Part shown: one piece after another, positions 8,828 to 17,350 of the stretch
Layout: the number at the start of each line of letters is the position of its first letter
Position numbering within the stretch: the first letter of the stretch is position 1
Origin: an uncultured Prevotella sp.
GTDB lineage: Bacteria; Bacteroidota; Bacteroidia; Bacteroidales; Bacteroidaceae
Assembly: GCA_946403845.1 (NCBI GenBank)
Contig: CAMJBL010000007.1
Coordinates: forward strand, 1-64,000
Direction: 5' to 3'
DNA length: 64,000 nt
Translations under genes and position numbers: made by a program
Notes under the pieces: model-generated
The model's database searches: none
Seen by the model: only the letters and a program-made list of their open reading frames with translations
Told to the model about the DNA's origin: nothing

Positions 8828-9982
8828 TTTCAACGCCAACAGCGTGATATCATCGCTCTGCTCTGCCCCGTCGGCAAACGTCTTTACATCGGCCTTGATG
8901 GTGTCGATGACCTGTTGACAGGTCTGCCCGGCCACGTTCTTCAGCGTCTGCTCCAAACGGGCTTCCTTAAATTCCTCTTCCTGGCGGTTGGTGGCTTCCG
9001 TCACACCGTCGGTGTAGAGTAGGAGGGTGTCGCCCTTTTCGAGCTGCAGCGTGGCTTCGTGATAGTGCAGGTCTTCAAAGATACCGATGGCCATGTCGCC
9101 GGTCATCGGCAACCGCTCCAACTTTCCGTCTTCCTTCATCAGGTAGGGTGGGTTATGTCCCGCGTTAGTATAACTTACCTCGCCCGTCTTTATGTTGTAG
9201 ATGCCATAGAATACGGTCACGAACATGTTGTTCACCGATTCCTTGCCCAACAGCGCGTTGGAGTAGGTGATACATTCCGACGGATTGCCGCCTCTGATGC
9301 CCGTAGCACGGATCAGCGTGCGGCTCACGGCCATGAAGATGGCTGCCGGCACACCCTTGCCGCTCACATCGGCAATCACGAAACCGATCCGGTCGTCGTC
9401 GATGCGGAAGAAGTCGTAGAAGTCGCCACCTACGTCCTTGGCGGCATTCATCGAGGCGGCAATGTCCATCTTGTCGGCCTCCTCGGGGAATGGCGGGAAG
9501 ATCCTCGGCAGGATGGCCTGCTGTATCTCGCGGGCCACGGCCAGATCGCCCTTAATCGACTCCAGCTGGGTGTGCTCCTTCTGCATCTGCTTGATATAGC
9601 CAATTTGTTCGATGGCCTTCTCGATAGTCACGCTCAGGTCGTCAAGGTCGATGGGCTTCGTGGCAAAGTCGAAGGCACCGTTGTTCATCGCCTGACGGAT
9701 ATTGCCCATATCGCCGTAGGCCGATACCATGATGCACTTCAGGGCGGGGTTCTGCATCTCGTTGATCTTCGTCAGCAGTGTCAGACCGTCCATCTCGGGC
9801 ATGTTGATATCGCTGAGAATGATGTCAAAATCCTTCTCCTTCAAGAGCATGGTCAAAGCCTCCAGGCCGTTGTGGGCAAACTTGAATTCGTATTCTCCTT
9901 TTCTGATCTGACGACGGAAATACTGCGTTAGCAACAGTTCGAGATCGATCTCGTCGTCGACACTAAGTATCTTAACAGGCAT
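8819..9982 (-). CDS. Response regulator with PP2C (SpoIIE/RsbU-type) phosphatase output
   Basis: 387 residues from the ATG at 9982. The receiver domain (1-120) has the acidic pair (SVDDE), phosphoacceptor Asp in LSDINMPEMDG and conserved Lys in ATKPID. A coiled linker (EKAIEQIGYIKQMQKEHTQL) leads to a PP2C/SpoIIE phosphatase domain with metal-binding Asp motifs (GGDFYDFF, ADVSGKG, YTDGVTEA, QSDDITLL). Such proteins usually dephosphorylate a STAS-domain anti-anti-sigma protein in partner switching; no STAS or anti-sigma partner is in the window. A frame extension to 10042 exists, but a promoter with -7 box at 10015-10008 places the transcript start downstream of it, so 9982 is preferred. First gene of the operon. 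Confidence 0.88.
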   Translation of the reverse strand: MPVKILSVDDEIDLELLLTQYFRRQIRKGEYEFKFAHNGLEALTMLLKEKDFDIILSDINMPEMDGLTLLTKINEMQNPALKCIMVSAYGDMGNIRQAMNNGAFDFATKPIDLDDLSVTIEKAIEQIGYIKQMQKEHTQLESIKGDLAVAREIQQAILPRIFPPFPEEADKMDIAASMNAAKDVGGDFYDFFRIDDDRIGFVIADVSGKGVPAAIFMAVSRTLIRATGIRGGNPSECITYSNALLGKESVNNMFVTVFYGIYNIKTGEVSYTNAGHNPPYLMKEDGKLERLPMTGDMAIGIFEDLHYHEATLQLEKGDTLLLYTDGVTEATNRQEEEFKEARLEQTLKNVAGQTCQQVIDTIKADVKTFADGAEQSDDITLLALKKK

Positions 9983-10007
9983 AATCTTAATTTTTGGTAA
10001 TTCTGTG

Positions 10008-10039
10008 CAAATATACGGAGTTTTCCTGAAACTGCCAAA
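10008..10039 (-). promoter_or_regulatory. Promoter of the five-gene signalling operon
   Basis: Minus strand: -33 TTTG (10039-10036), 20-bp spacer, -7 TATATTTG (10015-10008). It sits 25 bp upstream of the ATG at 9982. Confidence 0.8.
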
Positions 10040-10067
10040 CAAACATGGAAAAAGTTATACTTGACGA

Positions 10068-10952
10068 TTATTTCGTAAAGCCTTTGGCCTTCAGCCATTG
10101 CATCATCTGCGTGCTCCATGTCTCAGTGGTGGTCTCACCCGTCTGGGGCATCAGCTCGTAGGGTCCCTTTCCGTCACCATACATGTGCAGTTCCGCATTG
10201 GCACCGGCTTTTTCCCATTCCATGAAGAGTGCCACCAGACCGGCTGCCACATTCGGATGGTCTACACGTGTCATGATCAACAACGGGGGAGCGTCCTTCG
10301 GCACACTGACGGGCATCAACGAAGGACCGAAGCAGGTACAGAGGAAGTCAGGACGTTCGGTTGCCTCAGCCGACATCGTTGCAGCGATAGCCACACCGCC
10401 ACCAGCCGAGAAGCCCAGATAGCCGATCTTGTTTTTACTGATATGCCACTCGTCGGCATGTTCTCGCACCATCCGGATAGCAGCCTTGGCATCCTGTGCA
10501 GCCAGATGGATGATCGAATCACCATAGGCAGAGTGCATTGGGTTGGCATCGGCCTGAGGAAAACGGTCGGGGTGCGTCACATCCACCATCGGTGGCATCT
10601 TCGTGCCTTGTGGCATCCCTCCGCCGCCCTTGTTCAGGTGATAGCGCAGACCGATGGCTGCTATGCCACGTTCATTCAGAAATGCGGCCATCTTAATCAC
10701 ATCGCTCTCCCATGAAAGCCACCGCATGGCACCGCCGGGACATAATACCACGGCGCAACCATTGGCCGCCGCCTGTTTGGGCAGATATACCTCGATGAGA
10801 GGCCGCTCTTTCTCATCCATCGAACTGTCGCCAGTTGGAAGGAAATACTGCTTCTGTGCCGCTGTCGTCATGGGCAATGTTAGCAAACAGAAAATTGCGA
10901 ATCGCTTCACCACCATCGCCGTCTTCTCGCATTTTAGTCTGGTTTTCTTCAT
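10068..10952 (-). CDS. Secreted alpha/beta-hydrolase (esterase-like), catalytic His not evident
   Basis: 294 residues; a signal peptide ends near TTAAQ (about residue 33). The fold resembles the BD-FAE/acetylxylan-esterase-like group: oxyanion-region CPGGAM, nucleophile elbow GFSAGGG with Ser, and an acid candidate in MTRVDHPNV. Family members normally end with a GGHGFG-like motif that supplies the catalytic His. Here the matching segment reads HMYGDGKGPYELM, with no His at that place. It is either a divergent esterase using another His or an inactive homologue. The gene has its own promoter and lies head to head with the LolA-like gene. Confidence 0.75.
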   Translation of the reverse strand: MKKTRLKCEKTAMVVKRFAIFCLLTLPMTTAAQKQYFLPTGDSSMDEKERPLIEVYLPKQAAANGCAVVLCPGGAMRWLSWESDVIKMAAFLNERGIAAIGLRYHLNKGGGGMPQGTKMPPMVDVTHPDRFPQADANPMHSAYGDSIIHLAAQDAKAAIRMVREHADEWHISKNKIGYLGFSAGGGVAIAATMSAEATERPDFLCTCFGPSLMPVSVPKDAPPLLIMTRVDHPNVAAGLVALFMEWEKAGANAELHMYGDGKGPYELMPQTGETTTETWSTQMMQWLKAKGFTK

Positions 10953-10987
10953 CTTCTAATAAGTTTTTAGTAAGAATATCTTGTCTG

Positions 10988-11019
10988 CAAAGATACAGAT
11001 TTATTATGATACTTCCAAA
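10988..11019 (-). promoter_or_regulatory. Promoter of the esterase-like gene
   Basis: Minus strand: -33 TTTG (11019-11016), 20-bp spacer, -7 TATCTTTG (10995-10988). The rest of the 240-bp divergent gap (about 11025-11130) shows nothing else I recognise. Confidence 0.75.
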
Positions 11020-11157
11020 AATTTCTTGAAAAAATACTATCTGAGAGATTAAACGGTGGGGTCGGGAACGATGTGAGTTCTATACCAAAATACTGCAATT
11101 TATGACGGGAATTACGTTAAACTTGGACAATTGGACAGTTCTTTGCCAAAAAAGTTG

Positions 11158-11165
11158 TAATTTTG
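11158..11165 (+). promoter_or_regulatory. -7 box of the LolA-like gene
   Basis: TAATTTTG at 11158-11165, 27 bp before the ATG at 11193. No TTTG lies at the ideal distance; TTGG at 11131 is the closest -33 candidate (23-bp spacer). Confidence 0.5.
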
Positions 11166-11192
11166 CAGCCGGAAGAAAAAACAAATAGAACA

Positions 11193-11840
11193 ATGAGAAA
11201 GATTTTAGTAATAGTTGCAGTCGCCATGATGGCTGTCGTGAGTGCAAATGCCCAATTCCCCGCCAACATCAAGGCGGTGCTGGACAAGTGTGACGAGAAG
11301 ATGTTACCTCCCTCGGGACTGGTGATGGACATCTCGGTGAAGATGAAGATGCTGGTGTTTTCGGGAAGTGGCACCATGAAGTGGTACATGAAGGGCGACA
11401 AGAGTTTCATGACGATGAACATGAAAGTCATGGGGCATGAGATGAAAGAAGAATCAGGTTTCGACGGCAAGCAGGAATGGGAATACCATACAGCTACGGA
11501 CAAAAAAGAGAGGGATTCGCTGATCATTACCAAGACCTCTGTTGCCAAGAACAACGACTACGGTGTGAATATTGATTATGAGAAGTCGTATAAAACGGCG
11601 AAGATGAAGGAGAAGGGGCTCTATTACATCATCGATTTCTCAGACCGTATCGATCCGGAACTTCCAAAGAAAATGACGATTAAGATTGCCAAGGACAGCT
11701 ATTACCTTCGCGAGATCACCACATCGGTGAGTGTCGCCAAGATAACGATGACCGTGACGAAAGTGACGAAGGGCTGCAGCGACAACTGGTTTAAGCTCGA
11801 CATGAACCGATATAAGAACGCCGTCGTAGTGAGGAAATAA
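11193..11840 (+). CDS. Secreted LolA-like protein
   Basis: 215 residues. A signal peptide ends at VSANAQ (about residue 20). The mature part (IKAVLDKCDEK, GLVMDISVKMKM, GTMKWYMKGDKSFMTM) has the alternating beta-strand pattern of LolA/DUF4412-type half-barrel proteins, which bind lipid or lipoprotein acyl chains in the periplasm. Many Met residues are present in the middle part. A TTG-initiated extension upstream would overlap the -7 box, so the ATG at 11193 is taken. Function in this organism is unknown. Confidence 0.65.
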   Translation: MRKILVIVAVAMMAVVSANAQFPANIKAVLDKCDEKMLPPSGLVMDISVKMKMLVFSGSGTMKWYMKGDKSFMTMNMKVMGHEMKEESGFDGKQEWEYHTATDKKERDSLIITKTSVAKNNDYGVNIDYEKSYKTAKMKEKGLYYIIDFSDRIDPELPKKMTIKIAKDSYYLREITTSVSVAKITMTVTKVTKGCSDNWFKLDMNRYKNAVVVRK

Positions 11841-11893
11841 ATCATCATGAAACAAGCCAAACGATTGATGCTGGCAAACGTTGCAGTCTGAAG

Positions 11894-12934
11894 ATGGCAG
11901 AGCTACATATCTTTAACCCGGAACACGACATTGCTTTGGCGGCAAACCTCAGCAATTTCACCTCGCCTCATGCCGGAAGGCAGCTGAGGGCGGATATCGG
12001 ATTCCTGCCCGCCATCTGGGCAAAGGACGGCGATGTGGTGCTGGTGGACAACGTGGAGAATGCCCAGCGGAATTTTGCACGGGTGATGCACCGCCAGTTT
12101 GAGGGATTCGTGGATAAACATCAGTTGGCAAAGCTCAACATCGACCGCGTGTCGCCCTGGGGCTGGGATCTGGCCCTGCGCAGTTTCCTGCTTCGGTATG
12201 GCGTGGAGGCCGTGCCCTCGGAAGAGGAGATCGGGGTAATCCGTGATCTGTCGCACCGCAAGCATGCCGTTGAACTATTGAGGTCGCTCGACTTTGAAGG
12301 CACCATCGGCGATGCCTGGCGGGCAGACCTGCTGGTAGAGGTGCGCCAGGCCTTGAGTGATTTCGTGAAGATCGTGGTGAAGGCCCCTTGGAGCAGTAGC
12401 GGACGGGGCATCCGATTTGTTGACAATGAGATGAACGACTACCAGCAGCGATGGATCAGGAATGTGATTGCCAACCAGGGGAGTGTGGTCATCGAAAAAT
12501 ATTGTAATAAGGTGAAGGACTTCGGTATGGAGTTTGAAAGCGACGGCCAGGGGCAGGTGCGCTATCTGGGGCTCTCGCTCTTCCATACGCAGAACGGGGC
12601 TTATGTAGGTAACATCCTTGCTTCGGAAGATGAAAAGTATGAAATAATAAGTCGCTATATACCAGTGGATTTGCTGAATCAGACTCGAGTAAAGATTTGC
12701 GAGATTCTCGGTGAACTTTACCGCAATCGGTATGCCGGACCTCTCGGGGTAGACATGATGATTGTGCGGGGCAATGACGACCGGAATTTCCTGTTGAATC
12801 CGTGCGTGGAAATCAACCTCCGTCGCACGATGGGTCACGTGGCGTTGGCACTCTCCAAGCAGATGCCTTCCGGCTATGTGATGCGGATAGACTATACGGA
12901 AAATACTTACAAATTAAAGATAAAACAAACATGA
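11894..12934 (+). CDS. ATP-grasp-like protein of unknown substrate
   Basis: 346 residues, cytoplasmic. It opens with a conserved FNPEHDIALA motif. It has a glycine/serine loop, KAPWSSSGRGI, about residue 165, resembling the phosphate-binding loop of ATP-grasp ligases. It ends with LGVDMMIV and NPCVEINLRRTMGH, resembling the metal-binding Glu/Asn and Arg of the fold. I infer an ATP-dependent carboxylate-amine ligase-like enzyme; no substrate can be named. The GH43 gene begins inside its last codons (ATGA overlap), so the two are translationally coupled. Confidence 0.6.
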   Translation: MAELHIFNPEHDIALAANLSNFTSPHAGRQLRADIGFLPAIWAKDGDVVLVDNVENAQRNFARVMHRQFEGFVDKHQLAKLNIDRVSPWGWDLALRSFLLRYGVEAVPSEEEIGVIRDLSHRKHAVELLRSLDFEGTIGDAWRADLLVEVRQALSDFVKIVVKAPWSSSGRGIRFVDNEMNDYQQRWIRNVIANQGSVVIEKYCNKVKDFGMEFESDGQGQVRYLGLSLFHTQNGAYVGNILASEDEKYEIISRYIPVDLLNQTRVKICEILGELYRNRYAGPLGVDMMIVRGNDDRNFLLNPCVEINLRRTMGHVALALSKQMPSGYVMRIDYTENTYKLKIKQT

Positions 12935-14571
12935 GAAAACTAATCTTACTGACTATGGCTTTGCCGTTGATGGCGCAAGCACAATACCGTTCTGAGGTGT
13001 GGTCGCCTGACAATGGCAACGGCACCTTTACGAATCCCGTGATCAATGCGGACTATTCCGATCCGGATGTCTGCGTGGGACCCAGTGGCGAGGATTATTA
13101 TATGACGGCCTCGTCGTTTAACTGTGTGCCGGGCCTGCCCATCCTGCACTCGCGGGACCTGGTGAACTGGGAGATTGTGGGCCATGCCCTGAAATCGCTC
13201 TATACGGGCGATGCCGAGCTGGAGCAGCACTTCTCAACGCCACAGCACGGCAATGGTGTCTGGGCACCCTCGATCCGCTACCATAACGGCGAATTCTATA
13301 TCTATTGGGGCGATCCTGACCACGGCGTCTATATGGTGAAGACCAAGGACCCTGCCGGCGAGTGGGAGCAGCCGGTCTGTGTGATCAAGGGACAGGGCTA
13401 TATCGACACGACACCCTTGTGGGATGACGACGGACGGTGCTATCTGGTGAACGGCTGGGCCAATTCGCGCTCGAAATTCGCCAGTGTGCTGACGGTGCGC
13501 GAACTGTCGGCAGACGGTACGAAGGTCATCGGACAACCGGTGATCGTGTTCGACGGCAACGGCACGGAGAACCGCACCTGTGAGGGTCCGAAGTTCTATA
13601 AGCGTGAGGGATGGTACTGGATCATGTGTCCGGCAGGCGGTGTGCCGACGGGCTTTCAGCTTGCCATGCGCTCGAAGTCGCCTTACGGACCTTATGAGCA
13701 CAAGACTGTTCTGGCACAGGGAAAGACCGCTATCAACGGCCCGCATCAGGGCGGTTGGGTGCATACGAAATACGGCGAGGACTGGTTTCTGCACTTCCAG
13801 GATAAGGAGGCCTACGGTCGTGTGGTGCATCTGAATCCCGTGGACTGGAGCAGCGGCTGGCCCATCATGGGCAAGAAGGGGGAGCCCGTGACGACCTGTC
13901 AAAAGCCCAAGAATAGCTCGAGTGTGGTGGTGAACCCAGTGGAGAGCGATGAGTTTGATGCCCCCACGATGGGCAAACAGTGGCAATGGCATGCCAATTA
14001 CGATGAGAAATACGGGGTGCCCACCGCCTTCGGCACCTTCCGCATCTATACCTATAAGCTGTCTGACGGCTGGAAGAACTTCTGGGAAGTACCCAACCTT
14101 CTGCTTCAGAAAACACCTGCCGATGCCTTTACGGTGACCACGAAGCTCCGCATGACCTCGAAGGCCGACGGGCAGTTCGGGGGCCTGATCATGATGGGCC
14201 TCGACTATTCCGCCCTCGTGGTGCGTCGTTTGGGACAGACGTTCCAGCTGGTGCAGATGACCTGTCAGGCCGCTGACAAGGGCAAGCAGCAGACGGAAAC
14301 GGTACTTGCCACGCTGAAGCCGACGGCCGTCGACAAGACCGACTATAAGCCGGGCATCCATGAGGATATCTGGTTGCGCCTAGTGGTAAAGGATTCGAAG
14401 GTGTGCTTCGCCTACAGCCAGAACGGCCGACAATTTACGGATTGCGGCAGCGCATTTCAGATGAAGGAGGGTAAATGGATTGGTGCGAAGTTCGGATTCA
14501 TCGTTGCCGAGACGGACCGCAAATGTGATCGTGGCTGGGTAGACGCGGATTGGATAAGAATTAAGAGGTGA
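12931..14571 (+). CDS. Secreted glycoside hydrolase family 43 (beta-xylosidase/arabinofuranosidase type)
   Basis: 546 residues from the ATG at 12931, which overlaps the previous stop. A signal peptide ends at LMAQAQ. The five-bladed GH43 propeller shows the catalytic base Asp in NADYSDPDV, the pKa-modulating Asp in DTTPLWDDDG and the acid Glu in TCEGPKFYK. From about residue 340 a beta-sandwich domain of the DUF1349/GH43 C-terminal type follows (ESDEFDAPTMGKQWQWHAN). It should remove xylose or arabinose from hemicellulose fragments in the periplasm or at the surface. A frame extension to 12802 runs through the preceding gene and is not used. Confidence 0.88.
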   Translation: MRKLILLTMALPLMAQAQYRSEVWSPDNGNGTFTNPVINADYSDPDVCVGPSGEDYYMTASSFNCVPGLPILHSRDLVNWEIVGHALKSLYTGDAELEQHFSTPQHGNGVWAPSIRYHNGEFYIYWGDPDHGVYMVKTKDPAGEWEQPVCVIKGQGYIDTTPLWDDDGRCYLVNGWANSRSKFASVLTVRELSADGTKVIGQPVIVFDGNGTENRTCEGPKFYKREGWYWIMCPAGGVPTGFQLAMRSKSPYGPYEHKTVLAQGKTAINGPHQGGWVHTKYGEDWFLHFQDKEAYGRVVHLNPVDWSSGWPIMGKKGEPVTTCQKPKNSSSVVVNPVESDEFDAPTMGKQWQWHANYDEKYGVPTAFGTFRIYTYKLSDGWKNFWEVPNLLLQKTPADAFTVTTKLRMTSKADGQFGGLIMMGLDYSALVVRRLGQTFQLVQMTCQAADKGKQQTETVLATLKPTAVDKTDYKPGIHEDIWLRLVVKDSKVCFAYSQNGRQFTDCGSAFQMKEGKWIGAKFGFIVAETDRKCDRGWVDADWIRIKR

Positions 14572-14583
14572 GAAGTAAGATGT
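14564..14583 (+). repeat. Heptamer block A4 (AGAGGTG family) before truA
   Basis: Nearly three units (AGAGGTG, AGAAGTA, AGATGT) fill the GH43-truA gap. The GH43 TGA stop (14569-14571) is part of the block, and the truA ATG (14584) follows directly. Confidence 0.75.
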
Positions 14584-15324
14584 ATGAGTAGGTATTTTGT
14601 GACATTGAGTTATGACGGGACGCGGTATCACGGTTGGCAGATTCAACCAAACGGCGTGTCGGTGCAGGAGAAGCTGCAGGAGGCCCTCTCCACGCTGCTC
14701 CGAAGCTCGGTGAGTGTAACGGGAGCAGGACGGACAGACACCGGGGTGCATGCCCGGAAGATGGTGGCCCACTTTGATTGGGAAGGTGAGCCGTTGGACG
14801 GTCGGCAACTGGCTTATAAGCTGAACCGTTTGTTGCCCTACGACATCTCTGTCAGCAAGGTGGAGCCCGTCAGCGAAGAACTGCATGCCCGCTTCTCGGC
14901 CACTTCGCGCATGTACCGGTATTATATCCATACGGTGAAGGATCCCTTCCGGAGGGCCTATTCGTGTGAGATACACTATCCGCTGGACTTCGCCAAGATG
15001 AACGAGGCTGCGAGGATTCTGACCACCTATGAGGATTTCGGGGCTTTCTGTAAGAGTGGCGCCGATGTGAAGACGACACTTTGTCAGGTGACGAAGGCGG
15101 AATGGGTGCAGACCGCGCCGACAGCCTGGTATTTCGAGATCCGTGCCAACCGCTTCCTCCGCAATATGGTGCGTGCGGTAGTGGGAACGCTCATAGAAGT
15201 GGGAAGGGGCCGACTGTCGTTGGACGACTTTAAGAAAGTGATTGAGGGGAAGCAGCGTTCGGAGGCTGGCGAGTCGATGCCCGGCAATGCGTTGTTCCTG
15301 GAGGATATAGTTTACAGTTTATAG
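14584..15324 (+). CDS. truA: tRNA pseudouridine(38-40) synthase
   Basis: 246 residues, usual length for TruA. It converts uridines 38-40 of the tRNA anticodon stem to pseudouridine. The N-terminal strand [18 protein letters not shown] and the catalytic Asp motif [11 protein letters not shown] (Asp at about residue 51) are intact, as is the C-terminal [14 protein letters not shown]. The last four codons before the TAG come from a GTTTACA-type heptamer block. Confidence 0.95.
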   Translation: MSRYFVTLSYDGTRYHGWQIQPNGVSVQEKLQEALSTLLRSSVSVTGAGRTDTGVHARKMVAHFDWEGEPLDGRQLAYKLNRLLPYDISVSKVEPVSEELHARFSATSRMYRYYIHTVKDPFRRAYSCEIHYPLDFAKMNEAARILTTYEDFGAFCKSGADVKTTLCQVTKAEWVQTAPTAWYFEIRANRFLRNMVRAVVGTLIEVGRGRLSLDDFKKVIEGKQRSEAGESMPGNALFLEDIVYSL

Positions 15325-15337
15325 TTTACAGTTTACA
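15310..15337 (+). repeat. Heptamer block C1 (GTTTACA family) across the truA stop
   Basis: Four units: GTTTACA, GTTTATA, GTTTACA, GTTTACA. It encodes the last residues of TruA, supplies its TAG stop (15322-15324) and ends 3 nt before the ATG at 15341. Confidence 0.9.
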
Positions 15338-15340
15338 GGG

Positions 15341-16258
15341 ATGTGGCTGATTCTGGCTTTTATGTCTGCAGCGCTGCTGGGCTGCTACGATTCGTTTAAG
15401 AAACAGGCGCTGAAGGCAAATGCGGTGATTCCCGTGCTGTTTCTCAACACCCTGTTCTCCTCATTAATCTTCCTGCCTTTCATCGTGATGAGCGGCATGT
15501 CGGAATCGTTGAATGGCAGTATCTTCCATGTGGCGAGTGGCGGCTGGGAGATGCACAAATATATCGTTTTGAAGGCGGTGATCGTGTTGTCGAGTTGGAT
15601 TCTCGGCTATTTCGGCATGAAGCATCTGCCATTGACGATCGTCGGTCCTATCAATGCCACCCGTCCGGTGATGGTGCTGGTGGGTGCCCTGCTGGTGTTT
15701 GGCGAACGGCTGAACATCTGGCAATGGGTCGGTGTGTTGCTGGCGGTGGCGTCGTTCCTGCTGCTGAGTCGCAGCGGGAAGAAGGAGGGCATCGACTTCA
15801 AGCACGACCACTGGATCTATATGATTGTGGGGGCTGCGGCCTTAGGGGCGCTGAGCGGACTCTATGACAAATATCTGATGGCGCCCGTGGAAAGCGGAGG
15901 CGTGGGACTCGACCGCATGATGGTGCAGTCGTGGTATAACATCTACCAATGCGTCATGATGGGACTGATGCTCTGGCTGCTCTGGTGGCCGAAACACACC
16001 GAAACAACCCCTTTCCACTGGTCGTGGTCGATCTTGGGCGTGAGCCTCTTCCTCTCGGCAGCCGACTTCATGTATTTCTATTCGTTGAGTCTGCCCGATG
16101 CCATGATCAGCATTGTGTCGATGATCCGACGGGGCAGCGTGGTGGTGAGTTTCATGTTCGGGGCGATGTTCTTCCACGAGAAGAACCTCAAGGCCAAGGC
16201 TTTCGACCTGGCGCTGGTGCTCTTAGGAATGGTGTTCCTCTATATCGGCAGTCATTAG
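15341..16258 (+). CDS. EamA/DMT-family membrane transporter
   Basis: 305 residues with about ten hydrophobic helices in two halves, the EamA layout of drug/metabolite transporters. The substrate is unknown. Both halves keep the family's GP.NA.RP-like (IVGPINATRPVMVLVGALL) and SMIRRGSVVVSFMFG segments. Its stop codon overlaps, on the other strand, the stop of the FemAB-like gene. Confidence 0.82.
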   Translation: MWLILAFMSAALLGCYDSFKKQALKANAVIPVLFLNTLFSSLIFLPFIVMSGMSESLNGSIFHVASGGWEMHKYIVLKAVIVLSSWILGYFGMKHLPLTIVGPINATRPVMVLVGALLVFGERLNIWQWVGVLLAVASFLLLSRSGKKEGIDFKHDHWIYMIVGAAALGALSGLYDKYLMAPVESGGVGLDRMMVQSWYNIYQCVMMGLMLWLLWWPKHTETTPFHWSWSILGVSLFLSAADFMYFYSLSLPDAMISIVSMIRRGSVVVSFMFGAMFFHEKNLKAKAFDLALVLLGMVFLYIGSH

Positions 16259-17232
16259 TCGCGATAGATCCACGAGAGTAGGGTGTTGATCCAACGGATG
16301 GAACAACGGAACCAGCGGACGGTGCTGACGGGCTTTCCGCCGAAACTGAGAATGAACTCCCGGAAGGAGTTCTTGCGGAAAGGCAGGCCGACATCCATGA
16401 AATTGATGTGGTTATAGCCGTGCTGATGGGCATATTTGATGGTGTGCCAGATGGTCAGCGTGTCGGGGTGCAGCATGACATAGGTCTTACGACGGAAGGC
16501 CGCATACCAAAGGAAAGCATCACCCTGACTATACACACAGGCCGAACAGCCAATGACGTGCTGCTGGTATTTGGTGATAAAGAGCCGGCAAGAGTCGGTC
16601 TTTGCCGCCTCTATGAAGAACTGGTTGTCGGGGATATAACGTTTCGGTTTGAACCAGTGGTGCTGACGGAGCAGTTTGCTGAAGGCCTTGAAATCCTCTT
16701 CGCTCTTCACCTCGTCGGTAATCACGCCACGTGCATAGGCATTGTCGATGCGCTGCTGCATCTTCTCGTTGATGCGTTCTTCGGGTAGTCGGCTGTGCAG
16801 GGAATTGTGGATGCTCATCCAATGTACCGGGAAGAAGTCTTGCTGACGGAAGTGCTTGTGGCCGAATGTCTTCTGCGTCAGGTTACTGAACTCGACATAG
16901 AGCGTCTTGCTGCTCATCTTCTTAGTGATGGCCTGGAGCATCTCGCCGAAAAGGTCTTCCTTGCGCCACTCGCTCTCGGCATATTCGCCTTCACCCATCA
17001 CACGGCAATGCATGAAGAAATAGGGTGGGAGGATGGAGGCACGGTAACGGATGATGGACAGTAGCTGACTCAGTACACGTCCGGCGTCGTCGGTACACAC
17101 CACCATATATGGCTTCATCCTCGGTGTCTTCGCACTGATGGCGAACAACTCCCGGCTATGGAAGAAATTGGCGTCGCTGACGGCCGGCAACGCTTCCAGA
17201 CTTGAAAAGATGGTGGTTGTGATACCTTTCAT
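16255..17232 (-). CDS. GNAT/FemAB-like acyltransferase of unknown substrate
   Basis: 325 residues from the ATG at 17232; an ATG at 17247 is also in frame. The arrangement resembles the FemAB/BioF2-like double-GNAT group: a central helix-rich domain, then an acetyltransferase core (SCRLFITKYQQHVIGCSACVY, FLWYAAFRRKTYVMLHPDTL, INFMDVGLPF). Such enzymes transfer amino acids or acyl groups, but no substrate can be named. A -7 box (TATTTTTG, 17244-17237) lies only 4 nt before the chosen ATG and would cover an earlier start, so the mRNA may be leaderless or translation may begin further in (for example at the Met of MKPYMVV). Confidence 0.65.
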   Translation of the reverse strand: MKGITTTIFSSLEALPAVSDANFFHSRELFAISAKTPRMKPYMVVCTDDAGRVLSQLLSIIRYRASILPPYFFMHCRVMGEGEYAESEWRKEDLFGEMLQAITKKMSSKTLYVEFSNLTQKTFGHKHFRQQDFFPVHWMSIHNSLHSRLPEERINEKMQQRIDNAYARGVITDEVKSEEDFKAFSKLLRQHHWFKPKRYIPDNQFFIEAAKTDSCRLFITKYQQHVIGCSACVYSQGDAFLWYAAFRRKTYVMLHPDTLTIWHTIKYAHQHGYNHINFMDVGLPFRKNSFREFILSFGGKPVSTVRWFRCSIRWINTLLSWIYRD

Positions 17233-17236
17233 GCCG

Positions 17237-17244
17237 CAAAAATA
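17237..17244 (-). promoter_or_regulatory. -7-like box directly before the FemAB-like gene
   Basis: TATTTTTG on the minus strand, 4 nt upstream of the ATG at 17232. No TTTG is found at the usual -33 distance, so it may be a chance match. Confidence 0.35.
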
Positions 17245-17293
17245 CAATATTTTTTAGACATAATGACATAAGAACCTGTTTTTTTCGGTTTCT

Positions 17294-17327
17294 TTTGTTC
17301 TTTTCTCTAAAAAAATAAGTATCTTTG
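17294..17327 (+). promoter_or_regulatory. Promoter of the nitroreductase-kdsC-maf group
   Basis: -33 TTTG at 17294-17297 and -7 TATCTTTG at 17320-17327. The spacer is 22 bp, slightly long. The ATG follows at 17351. Confidence 0.65.
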
Positions 17328-17350
17328 CCAAAATTTTTAAGACAGCGTAT

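Noticed and set aside
9983..10042. Longer N-terminus for the response regulator
   Set aside because: A -33/-7 promoter lies within this extension, so the mRNA would begin after it.
11847..11891. A 14-codon ORF between the LolA-like and ATP-grasp-like genes
   Set aside because: It has an ATG and ends 2 nt before the next ATG, so coupling is possible, but nothing in its composition or structure supports a peptide.
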